Assembly: GCF_008831285.2 (NCBI RefSeq)
Contig: NC_045148.1
Coordinates: forward strand, 124,001 to 188,000
Direction of reading: 5' to 3'
Source of the DNA: Nymphaea colorata
Lineage: Eukaryota > Streptophyta > Magnoliopsida > Nymphaeales > Nymphaeaceae
DNA length: 64,000 nucleotides
Below are positions 12,164 to 22,317 of the stretch, piece after piece. A program made the position numbers and the translations under genes. The notes beneath the pieces are model-generated. The model was not told the DNA's origin. It worked only from the letters and a program-made list of their open reading frames with translations, and did no database searches. The first letter of the stretch is position 1. The number at the start of each line of letters is the position of its first letter.

Positions 12164-13090
12164 ATGAGAGATTTTGCTGCCTGTTTCAGTAATAATGCTG
12201 TTCACATCTCAGAGGTCTCCTGCTCCCCTCACACCTCCTCCTCTGCTTCTGCTTCTTCTTCTTCTTCCATCCAGAACATGGTGACCTGCTTCTATTTGAC
12301 AGAGATATGTGGCCAATCACGCGTGGTGACAGTCAGCTGGTGCAAGAATCTGATGGGTCATGGCCTCAGCGTCAATTTCGATGATGATCCTTCTTCTAGG
12401 CAGTGTGCCTGTAAGATTGACATGAGATCCTGGTTCTTTTGGAAGAAGAGAGGCTCCAAGGCCTTTGAGCTCGGGTCTTCCACAATTGAGGTTCACTGGG
12501 ACCTCTTCACGGCTAAGTACGGGCCCGGCCCCGAACCGATAAAGGGCTTCTTCGTCGCTGTCATCGCGGACCGGCGTCTAGTTCTTCTCCTCGGAGACAT
12601 GCCAGAGGAGGCACAAACGAGGACCAATTTGGCCGGTCCGCCGCCGGAAGCGGTTCTTGTGTCCCGCAAGGAGCATGTGTCCGGCAAGAGCCTATATGCC
12701 ACCAAGGCCCAGTTCACTGGGTGCGGCCGGGCTCATGACATCGTGATCGAGTGCCGGGAACAGAACGGCGAGTTCCGGGAGCCCAGGCTGTCGGTTCGGA
12801 TCGACAAGAAGATGGTGGTCCATGTCAAGAGGTTGCTATGGAAGTTCAGGGGCAACCAGACCATAGTCGTTGATGGTTTACATGTTGATATGCTATGGGA
12901 CGTCCATGATTGGCTCTTCAATCCTTCATCCGGGCATGCAGTTTTCATGTTCAGAACGAGAGAGAACACCAAGTCATGGGTACCAACATCTTCTTCTTCA
13001 TCTTCCTCAGTTTGCGCCATCAACAAATTGGGTCATGAAGATCCAGAGACGGTCTTCTCTCTGTTCATCTATGCCTGGAAGAACCAGTGA
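12164..13090 (+). CDS. DUF868 family protein
   Basis: This single-exon gene encodes 308 residues, within the usual size range of plant DUF868 proteins. Their biochemical role is not established. The start at 12164 gives MRDFAACFSNNAVHISEVSC, which resembles the conserved DUF868 N-terminus; the frame is open 60 codons further upstream, but that part translates a TC-rich leader. A Ser-rich linker follows (SSASASSSSSIQ). The domain body contains NMVTCFYLTEICGQSRVVTV, a KIDMRSWFFWKKRGSKAFEL block, the VHWDLFTAKYGPGPEPIKGF block, and a C-terminal VDGLHVDMLWDVHDWLF segment with GHAVFMFRTR; all are hallmarks of the family. A second Ser run (SSSSSSSSV) lies near the C-terminus. No signal peptide or membrane segment is evident. 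There are no internal stops and the frame looks intact. Confidence 0.9.
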   Translation: MRDFAACFSNNAVHISEVSCSPHTSSSASASSSSSIQNMVTCFYLTEICGQSRVVTVSWCKNLMGHGLSVNFDDDPSSRQCACKIDMRSWFFWKKRGSKAFELGSSTIEVHWDLFTAKYGPGPEPIKGFFVAVIADRRLVLLLGDMPEEAQTRTNLAGPPPEAVLVSRKEHVSGKSLYATKAQFTGCGRAHDIVIECREQNGEFREPRLSVRIDKKMVVHVKRLLWKFRGNQTIVVDGLHVDMLWDVHDWLFNPSSGHAVFMFRTRENTKSWVPTSSSSSSSVCAINKLGHEDPETVFSLFIYAWKNQ

Positions 13091-16000
13091 GAAAAGTTAC
13101 TGAGAGTAAAATTCTTTTCCATATAAATTTTGTAAGTAACTTTCCTTCCCTTTATCATCCAATTATCCTCCACTTTCTGTATCTTCCTTTTTCTTTTGCT
13201 TGCCCTCAAATAGTCAAGTGTTGAGCCAGAAAAAATTCCACTGTGGAAACTTACAAACAAAAGTTTTGAGTTGTGGGTGGTGTTCATTTATTTGTTTCGG
13301 TTGATTGGAATCCTAGACATGTATAGAACTTTGTCAGTGATCGGCTACTTTTTTCTGCTTTGTAGTTTGCTCTTGTTTTGCTATTTGTTTACCTCTTTCC
13401 TCTTTCGAAGTTACTGTACAATTGCTATACTAACCTAATTGAGTCGGCAAATCACACCTTTCAACTTTTTATATGGTATACCAGAGATAGAACTTCAATT
13501 AATGAGCTTACTTTCTTTGTGTTGTTTTCTGCTTATAGAGCCAATCTTGTCCATTGCCTTTTGGCTGAAGGTTCCTTGTCTACCTCTAGGCTCTAACACA
13601 TGATGCAACTGCAGTTTGATGAGATTTTTCCTGTCAATCCTGAGAAAAAAAAACATTGCTATTGGAAATGATTTTAGTGGTGAAACTTGAACCGATGCTT
13701 TCCGTGTCCATTGAACTTGTTTCTGATGGTGGCTTTGAATCGGGGAAAAGGTGTAAACAGCTTTTTGTTGGTAAAGTTAAACATGAAACTTTAATGCCCA
13801 TTTGAATTTCGAACATCAATGCCATTGTAATGGTGACCTGGGAAGCATGTGGCGTGTGACATGTGATACCTGAAGGTCAATGCAGCAAATGGGTAAACCA
13901 TAAATTCTCTCTCTGAAAGACACAATAAAAAAAAGCGAGGAAGAGAGGAGTGAAGTGTTGCAATTTATTATTCAGAAGCAGATTTCAAGTGGCTGCATTC
14001 ATGAGACTCCAGGTTTACAGTAGTCGAATGTGGCGTGGATTCATCCACTGCTTTTTTGGTTTTCACAAGAAGCAAGGTGCGCTTTTTGTGCCGCAATCAA
14101 CTAGGAGACGGACGCAGGAACAGTTCCAACCAAAAGTTGGAACGTTTTAAATGTTACTTTATGATACTCCTATCATCCTATGGTCCTAATTCCTCACCTG
14201 TGCTGAAGAATCCGAAGCACAAAAGCCCCTGCTCTGGAGCACCTGCAGCAGATCTGATTCATCCAGTTCGATTCTAAAGATGGAGCAATGCTCTGCCAAT
14301 ATCGTTCTTGAACATCTTGTGCGGAAATGATTCTCACTTCCCTCACAGTTCCTGCAAAGAAGGGAACACAGGAATTTGTTGGCATGATTTAGGTTCATCC
14401 TTGGGACTATCTTTTCCCTAATGGGACTCGAAATCACATTTCCCAGTGTAACTTCGAACTGTGCATGATCCTCAGTTAGCAATTGTAGTCGCATGATTCC
14501 GATCTTGCTCGTAAGTCCATTGTTTCGTGTGAGAACTGAGAACCATTATCTCACATTCGTGATTTGATAAGAGTAAATTGGACGTCATCCTTAAGCTGCT
14601 TGGGAGATTTAGAGTCACGAGTGTAGCTTCTGACTCGGATTTTCACAGCAGTTTTCTCATGAGAGAATCATTCTCATGGAAACCATTCTTACGACAAGCA
14701 GGCATCCCCAAGTGCTGAAAAGGAGCCAAATTTGAGCAGCTAAATGGTCTGTCTCAAGAGACACATGATCATAGCGACGCCCAGTGCAGTTCCCGGCAGA
14801 TAACATGTAAGGATACGTGAATTACTTCACAACAATATCTCAGTAACAACTCTTCATAACCAAAACATTTGAAAACAAATCAGAAATTGGGAAAAGGAAT
14901 ATCCTCCGATACTGTTTTTCTGTAAAATGTGGAGTATGAATCAAACCAACATCACATGTCCTTTTGTCTCATACCATTATGCCAAAACAGAGGGGTCCTT
15001 GTCTCGGTTCCTTTTTATACAGCAAACCGCCTTTTCAAAGTACATGGATGAAATGAGGAACGACATGAATTCTTAATCAAAATTTTGTGATATTACTTCC
15101 TAACCAAAATAGGGAACAGGGAGTCTTGTAAAGTAGATTTCTCTTAAATGCCGCAACCCCAAAAAGGGCCCCATTTATTAAGATCTTTGCCTCCACGGGG
15201 TCCTTGAATGGATGGGAGAGGGGATGAAGGAGAAAGGAAGGACAGGTACAGGACATTTAGACATAGTTAAATAATGTGTTAGCAGATCTGAGATAATGAG
15301 TTAGCAGATCTCATTGTCCCTTAAAGATATGACACCAGTTGTGCCTAATCAATGTAACAGTGCCAAAGTAGTGGGTGTGAAATTATGCTCTGCTCCACTG
15401 CCTCAGGCCTGAGCCAGAGGTGCATAAAATTGGGAACAAGAACCACATTCACGAAATTGGCAAGCATTGTCAATGCTGCCCTCATTAACTTGTTGGACTC
15501 AGAGTAACAGACACTGAAAGAAACAACATAAATTAGGAACAGCATAGAAAATGGCTTTGCGTCACCACAGTTCCCAGATGCGAAGTTTATTAATGTTTGC
15601 ACCATTAAAAAACTCATTGCATCAGCTGCTTAACAGGGAAAGATCAACTTCTTTTTTCACATCTTCTCATGTTCTTTTGATTTTTGAGCTTTTGAATGTC
15701 ATTTCGTCTGATCAACTTCAACAAGGAAACTGAGACCTCAATTTTAGGAACAGCTGCCATTTGTCCAGTGAGATGGTAATGGGAACCAAAGTGTGACAGC
15801 CTTTCTAACAGCTGTGGACTGCTCCACTATGCCGGCCACATGGGGTATCTGATCCACAGAACTTGGGAAAGGAAAAATGAAGACTGCAAACACTGTGTCA
15901 TTGTGCCAATTGGATTTACATTCATAAGTGGCTCTCCCATCCTTGAGTTGAAGTTCTATCATTACCTACCGTCAATGTTGGAGACGCAAATAGGCCAGGC

Positions 16001-16450
16001 AGGGAATCCTCTATAAATACAGATATTTATATGTCAGTATCTCCACTCGACAAGATAATTATATTCCTGAGCCCCCCTCACTTAAGTTCATGCCTCCGCC
16101 ATTAGAACCAGTGCATCAGCCCCTCTCTGAATTGATGCAGGCGTCGTCGTAGGGCCTTCGAAATATCAGCCGACATAGGACTCGGGTGTATAAACTAAAC
16201 AGCAAAAAATGAGTCCATTCAATCTTATATTGAGTCTTTATCGGCCTTTCTACTTTGGCTCGTGGACACCGGCAAAGGAAATGTTTGGTGAGGATTGAAT
16301 GCAACTAGCGATCACAAAACAACGATTCGTGATGTGGGTGGTTGAATGCAGTAAAGAAAGGTGAAATTGGTTGGAGAGATTCAGGAAAGATTAAATCGAA
16401 GTACCATCTTCTTGGGTGGATTTCCAATGTTGTTGCATCTTAGTTAGAGT
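13091..16450. other. Spacer without recognisable genes
   Basis: Several minus-strand open frames (14186-14494, 15345-15617, 15744-15962) contain protein-like stretches but match no family I know, lack clear splice-site joins to one another and could be chance. A repeated AGTTAGCAGATCT-type phrase lies near 15280-15310. No transposon protein or RNA gene was seen. Confidence 0.4.
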
Positions 16451-16456
16451 CTATTA

Positions 16457-16813
16457 GGAACTGTTTGACATAGTAGTAACACATTCTTACTGTCTGATGA
16501 GTTTTCCCCAAAAAATATGGTAAGATTCGTGGGACACCTTTTTAAAGTGTCCAATGTATCAACGATATTTTGCTTGCAAAACAACGTTTAAGACATGCTT
16601 TGAGTAATAATCAAAACCGGGTTTGTAGAAAATAAACCACAGTTTCCAAAAGAAAGCGAATAGCCTCCTCCTATCTCCCTAAGGTTATTCAAAAAAAAAA
16701 AAAAAAAATGTTGTTTTGGTCGTGTCATCCAAACACACAAGCCAGTTTTCAAAAACTAATAAAAACTGGGTTTTCACTAACTATGCTTTTAATCCAAAGT
16801 TCCAAACATGGCC
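16457..16813. mobile_element. Possible Tourist-like MITE
   Basis: Imperfect inverted ends (GGAACTGTTTGACA at the left; GGCCATGTTTGGAA for the right end read inward, 9 of 14 matching) enclose about 357 bp of non-coding DNA. The flanking triplets are TTA on the left and TAA on the right, so the expected identical 3-bp target duplication is not exact. The interior carries a poly-A run at about 16690-16708. The call is tentative. Confidence 0.3.
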
Positions 16814-16985
16814 TAATCCTTAATCCTTTTTGTGGACATCATATATAAGGCAAGGTGTTTTACTTCTTGAAAACTGATCTCATTTCTGATTATTAGTCGA
16901 TCTTCTCATGGTATATCGATTCATAATCTTACAAACAAAGCGGGATATCTATCATTATTGAGTTTCACTGAGAAAGGGATCAAAA

Positions 16986-17071
16986 TGTCAAACACCTAAA
17001 TCAGGGGCGGAGGTAGGTGGAGGCTATCTGTCAAACACCTAAATCAGGGGCGGAGGTAGGTGGAGGCTATC
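16986..17071. repeat. 43-bp perfect tandem duplication
   Basis: Two copies of a 43-bp unit starting TGTCAAACACC lie head to tail (16986-17028 and 17029-17071) with no difference between them. The unit contains the CAGGGGCGGAGGTAGG start of the GGGGCGGAG repeat family. Perfect identity suggests a recent duplication. Decayed repeat sequence follows on the right. Confidence 0.95.
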
Positions 17072-17339
17072 TCTGGCTACGGAGCCCAATCTGAAACTTT
17101 GAATTTACATGTTGGATTTCGGTGGACTTGAGTCCAATTATATAGAGTAGCCCATGAGGCTTCGCCTCAAATTAAATTGAAAATTTATTAACTATATATT
17201 TAGTGCTTCATAAGAAAAAATTTATGGATATGCTCCTGACCTAAATTGGCAAATTGGCACCGGTGAAACCAGCCTCAAGTGTTAGTACGTCGTCATCATG
17301 GGTGTATTTATCTCATCAAGGCGTACTTTCATCTTAAAG

Positions 17340-17720
17340 ACAAGCGGATAAAGTCAGGCCTCTTAAAAACGAGTTTATAAATTTAGACTTGTTGATAGAA
17401 TGTCGATGGATCAGATTTGAATTAAATATACTTTTAATCCACCTGTTTTTTCAAATTCATATTTTTGGCGTCAAATTAAGATTCGAATAGCAATAAAGAC
17501 AAGTCATATCGGAACTGAAATCCGATTTCACAATTTAAATCAAATTTTTATATTCATATTGAAATATAAATCTAAATTTTGAATCAAATCTGGTTGATTT
17601 TAAAACTAAATCTGAATCCGGCCTGATATTTATGTATATTCGAATCTGAATCTGATCAGATGTTAAATATGCATATGATTGGATTTCTTAATTGAATATT
17701 AAATTTCTTTTTTATGTCCG
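17340..17720 (-). repeat. A/T-rich repeat related to the MITE at 6159
   Basis: Read on the minus strand, this stretch contains AATATTCAATTAAGAAATC followed by AACATCTGATCAGATTC. It matches the interior of the 6159-6523 element in order and spacing, though with many changes. Termini and target duplication were not resolved, so this is probably an old, decayed copy. Confidence 0.45.
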
Positions 17721-18700
17721 ACTTGGATTGTTTCGTTAAGCTTTGAGTAGAAAACATTGTACGACGATAAAGAAAGTCCTTCATTTTTTTCCTCCATGTG
17801 TTTTGATGGATTTCTACAGAGCTACGATAACCATTACATGAAGTAAAGTTATCCAAGCAATCAAACATGCCCTTAAATTAAAGAAAATGTGGCTCTTGTA
17901 ATTTTTAAAAATAGAAACCACAATTTAAATTAAAAGGCCAACTTGGGAAATTTTCAAGTGTTCGAAGTGCATGATAAGGTTCAGCTCATGTCTACTTGCC
18001 GGAACAAGTGAAGTTCAATGTGAGCCCTGAGTAAAAAGTTTCTCAAGAAGAATAGAAGCCCAGATTTCGAGCACAAGGTCACTATAAAATGTCAAATAAT
18101 GGTTGCCTTTGGGGAATACTTTCACTGTGTTCTGCAATGTATTATGTTCATGCAATTGAAAGATAAGTTCTAATGGGGTGCATCCTGACACCTCCCACAC
18201 AGTCATTTTCTCCAGAGTAGTAAAAGTAAAACCCGCCTTTTAACTTTTTTCTTTTAATGAGTTCCTGCATGTTATGTTTTGAATTTGAGTTTGTCTCACA
18301 TTAAACTGAAGTAGATCCATAACCAATTTGCTAATAGCTGATGCAAATCCACTTATTAGTTGGTCGATCGGCTTTAAGATGTTCAACTTGACAAATTTTG
18401 ATAGTGATTGAGCGCCCTTTTGGATCAGGCTGAAAGAATGGAAAATATATAATATTTTTTTTATATGAAAAAGGTAGTCCAAGAACTTCTTCGTCTCAAA
18501 GAGAGAAATAGGGCTACAATGAAATTGGCATCCCTGGATCCTATGCTTAATCACAGTAACTGATAAACCAAAAATAAGAAGCATGGAAGGAAGTTTTGAA
18601 AAATACTCTAGTGTTGATTAGAGGAAGTGTGAAGTAGCAAGCAAACTAACAGTTCAGAAGTTGCAAATTCTTGAAAAAGGAAAAGGGGTTTGCTTGCTTT
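17721..18700. other. Spacer without recognisable genes
   Basis: Open frames at 18015-18206 and 18240-18584 on the minus strand show no family resemblance. I see nothing else in this stretch. Confidence 0.45.
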
Positions 18701-18708
18701 GCTTTGTA

Positions 18709-18888
18709 TGTAATGCCTCAAATGCTTAGTCTCGTATTGAAGATTGTTAAGGGTTTATAAAAGGGGTCATTACCATAATAGATTGTCTTGGTTCATAGTC
18801 TTTTTTTGGTTAGAGCCGAAATTGCTAAGAAGCGGGTTGAGATCCGTCGAACCAAGAGCCTGACCTGAGAGTGGATCGAGTTGTTATA
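18709..18888 (+). repeat. 5' LTR of the TRIM element
   Basis: This 180-bp direct repeat starts TGTAATGCCTCAAATGC. It aligns along its length with the repeat at 18967, apart from a short insertion difference after TTGAAGATTGT and scattered transitions. It contains GGGTCATTACCATAATAGA and ATCCGTCGAACCAAG blocks shared by both LTRs. Confidence 0.9.
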
Positions 18889-18966
18889 GTAGTATCCGAG
18901 CAGTTTCAACACTCGAACCTAGGGACCCACATGCGCGGACGCGTGTGCCTTAAGGGGGGGGTGGAT

Positions 18967-19157
18967 TGTAACGCCCCAAATGCTTAATTCCATATTGAAG
19001 ATTGTGAAGAATTTTCAAGGGTTTATAAAGAGGGGTCATTACCATAATAGATTGTCCTGGTTCCTAGCCTTTTTCTGGTTATGGTCGAAACTGCCAGGGG
19101 GTGGGTTGGGATCCGTCGAACCAAGGGCCCAACCTGGGAGTGGGTCGAGTTATTAGA
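18967..19157 (+). repeat. 3' LTR of the TRIM element
   Basis: This 191-bp direct repeat starts TGTAACGCCCCAAATGC and ends just before the TTGTA target duplication. Its right edge was set by aligning TCGAGTTATTAGA with TCGAGTTGTTATA at the end of the other LTR. Confidence 0.9.
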
Positions 19158-19162
19158 TTGTA

Positions 19163-22100
19163 AGTATCATGAAGAGTTATACCAAGGTTGGTTTCCACTT
19201 TCCACGTTTGAGAACTAAAATCTACATTTGATTTCCCTCCAACTTAGGCCTTGCAACAGCTTTTTGGGCAGATCCATAACGACTTGTTACTGCTGTCAAT
19301 TGCCCCCTCAAAAGACTCAACATGCTAAGATTAATCAAGATTCAAACCAACTGTTGAGGTTACAAATGCGAGTTAACGATGGGAGAGAATGTATAAATGC
19401 AATTTAATCTTGAACATCCTGCGTTGGCATTTGGTCATGGTGTCTAAGAACAAGCATAAGTTTAGAAATGTAAACAATTAAGAAACAATGTGAAGAGTTC
19501 AGACATGGGCATGCACCATACACACACACACACACACACAGCCTAAACACGCTAAGATAATCGGCCAAGTCTGAATCAGCACAGCTTCTTCATGTTCAGC
19601 AAAAACTTCATTTGGTTGTTACAAACAGACCTGGGGAAAAGCTGTCCTAACAGGAAGTCGTAAACACCAAATTCTAGTCTGCTTTATGAGTTGACAAGCA
19701 AAAAAATTAGCTTCACGCAGAAGACAAAAGATTGAGCTTGCTTTTGGATCTTGCTCAGTTCGAAACTTCCTTTGAAGAAAATAACAAAGAAGCTCTCCCT
19801 TTTTTCCAACTGATAATCTGTTCGTGGAGGGGAGATCAGGGATCCCCTTATTAAGCAATTTATAAAGTCCTCCTGTATTCGTTTATATAGTGTTTGACTG
19901 CATAAGTATATATATTCATTTACATCCAAAAGTATACCGATCAGATGAGCGGACACAGACTAGAATTCGTGTGTGGTAAAACTGTGTTGACAGTGATAAT
20001 CTGTTCTGACATGATATAAAACCGTGTTAAGTTTTGCAAGTGTTTAACAGCAACTGTTGCGCCTGAAACTAAAAGGAAGAGTGCAGACCGGACCTGGATT
20101 TTAAGTTTTTGCCGCCAAACAGAAAGGAAAACTCAGGCCTTGTCAGTATATAAGATCAATTTTTTGGAATCAAAATGTGATGTTGAAAAGTGTTTTCTTA
20201 CTCGAAAAGAGGAAGGGCTTGAAGTCTTGAAGACAGTGCCTCGATGGCTGACCTTCTGGATCAGGTGATGCCAGCAACTCGGCAAGGTGACAAGTAAAAA
20301 AAACAGATTGAGGTGTTGTCTCATATATATATAATTTATTTTTTATGTTATGATGTCAGGTCAGTTGTTATCGTGCATGTTCATCGAATATTTAGACTGT
20401 ATATACAAATAATCAAATGAGATAATCAACTGATGCACTATGTAGGACCCGAAAAGACTCCAACATCTATCTAGGGAGGTAAAAACAAATGAATTGGGCT
20501 TCCTTGGATTTCTACATGATTGGAACTTGATTGAGACCTGATTTCTCAAACTAAATCTAACTGCATACCGAATTTGAATCCCATCAACAATCGAATCCAA
20601 ATTTTCTTCGACATCAGATCCCATCGAACAGGAAGGTCACGCCAAATCCATTGCGAATCAAATGGAACACAAATTTTGAAGAATGAGAAATCACTTGGAA
20701 GCTATTGACAAACAGCCATTGAATTTAACGTCGCTCGCCAAATCTCTTATTACCTGATGGTGAGTAAAGGGTTCCCGTAAAAAACGGCACTTCGGATACC
20801 CACAACTTAATTTTCTTTTAGAAGAAAACCATGAATGAACGAGATTCACCTTCCATAGAAGAACTAAATCCCCATAAACAATGAGGGCAATTCTTGTGGG
20901 CACCATTGAATTTTTCTTGTGGGCTGATGCTTGTGGGTATATTCTTGTTTTAAAGACTGGGATATGAATCTGTCCTGCATTTGCTTCTTGAATCTAAGAA
21001 TACTATTCATATTCTTAAAATAAGAATGCAACATGCTTTAGAAAACAGATACTCTACGAATTAAGTGTAAAAGGAAGAAAGCTGTGAACCTTCTGATTCC
21101 TCCGCTTGCCTCCCCAAGTATCAACTCTAAGGAAATTGAATAGACTCGAGAGAGAGTTGAGCAGTATGGTAATGATAAGCGCTTTGTTGGTAAAGAAATC
21201 GAAGAGATCCGATGTCACAAAGAGCGCAGCATTTTAGTTGTCCTCCACGCACGCGCAGTGAATTGGAAAATGGAGCAAGTGCACAGGTGTGACCTAAGCC
21301 ATCACGATCAGCTGAATAGACAATGCATAATAGGGGAAATGACTTATATGATCGTAGACTTATGCCTCTACATTTTATTTGTCTATAGTTTTAAATTGGT
21401 ATTCAAAGGATGCAACCATCTGTTGGTTGAAGGTCAAATACCGTTTTTTAATAAATTGAATCCCTTTGATCACCTCTTATGTAAGCTTGATTGACATCTT
21501 GCTGCTTCTTGGAAAATAGAGTATTTAACTGATGAGAAATCTGCTGAAATATTTTATTTGCCTGCAGCATGCTTATTCCCGTCACCTGCTTAGAAAAGAA
21601 GAGTTTGCAACAGATTCTTCAACAACCATCCACGCTTAGAAACATGACATAAATTCCAGATGGGGATTTTTGGTATCCATATCCAGATTCACAATCCGTA
21701 TCGTTCTTCAATGCGGCCGGGGAATTGAATTTAAAACTGTAAATTTAAAATCAAGTTTTTTATTGAATTAAACGGTCGAATCAAAGAGATTGATTGAGGA
21801 GAGAAAGAGGGCGAAGAGCGGAAAGAATGGTTCGGCGATGGAGCCGTCTTGGTTTGAAACGGGGACGTCGGGGGACCGCACCGCACCGCACCTACTGGCG
21901 TCGCTCCCAGGTGGCCTTTCCCATCCCACCTTCCTTCCCAAAACCGTTTGGTGGTAAATGGTTTGTTTTCTTGGCGGAGCGCCTGGTTTTACGCCGCTAG
22001 GTTTTGAACGGGAGAGAGAGGGAGCGGCTTTCCCTCCACGAAACCGCATTCGGGAGCCTCGGGTTTCCCCCCCTTTCCGTCGCTGCTTTGGACTCTCTCT

Positions 22101-22205
22101 CTCTCTCTCTTCTCGTCTTGGGAGGACGTGAAGGTCGCGTCAGCGGGGCCGGGGTTGGCCAGGGCAGATATTTTCTCACGCCTACCCTTCTCCTTCCCCT
22201 CTCCC
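19163..22205. other. Spacer upstream of the aldolase gene
   Basis: No gene was recognised. Open frames at 19619-19956, 20361-20624, 20691-20906 and 21258-21494 have no family resemblance. From about 21780 the base composition becomes G/C rich, as expected for the aldolase promoter, and both strands carry spurious overlapping frames there. Confidence 0.45.
19520..19540. repeat. (CA)n microsatellite
   Basis: About ten uninterrupted CA repeats lie here, in a stretch with no gene. Confidence 0.95.
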
Positions 22206-22211
22206 TCCTCT

Positions 22212-22219
22212 CTATATAA
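22212..22219 (+). promoter_or_regulatory. TATA box of the aldolase gene
   Basis: CTATATAA lies 99-106 bp upstream of the aldolase start codon in a C/T-rich promoter, leaving room for a leader of roughly 70 bp. A CT tract (about 22091-22111) lies just upstream of it. The position and consensus fit a plant core promoter; the transcription start itself cannot be seen. Confidence 0.75.
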
Positions 22220-22317
22220 CTCTTCCCCCCTTCCGCCTTACCCTACCCTCCTCCGTTGCAGGTTTCGACGCCGCCTTCTCCGTCTTCAACTCTCTCAGTC
22301 CGTTTCTTCTCACAAAC

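Larger units (their letters stand above)
18709..19157 (+). mobile_element. Complete TRIM retrotransposon, 449 bp
   Basis: This is a miniature LTR retrotransposon without coding capacity. Two related direct repeats (18709-18888 and 18967-19157) start TGTAA(T/C)GCC and end GTT(G/A)TTA(T/G)A, enclosing only 78 bp. Directly after the first repeat is TAGTATCCGAGC (18890-18901), a primer binding site with two differences from TGGTATCAGAGC. Directly before the second repeat is a polypurine tract (AAGGGGGGGGTGGA). The element is flanked by a perfect 5-bp target duplication, TTGTA (18704-18708 and 19158-19162). Together these are the full hallmark set of a TRIM. A decayed relative lies at 63271-63678. 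Confidence 0.93.

Noticed and set aside
14186-15962. Three minus-strand frames that could be exons of one gene
   Set aside because: No splice joins that produce a recognisable protein were found.
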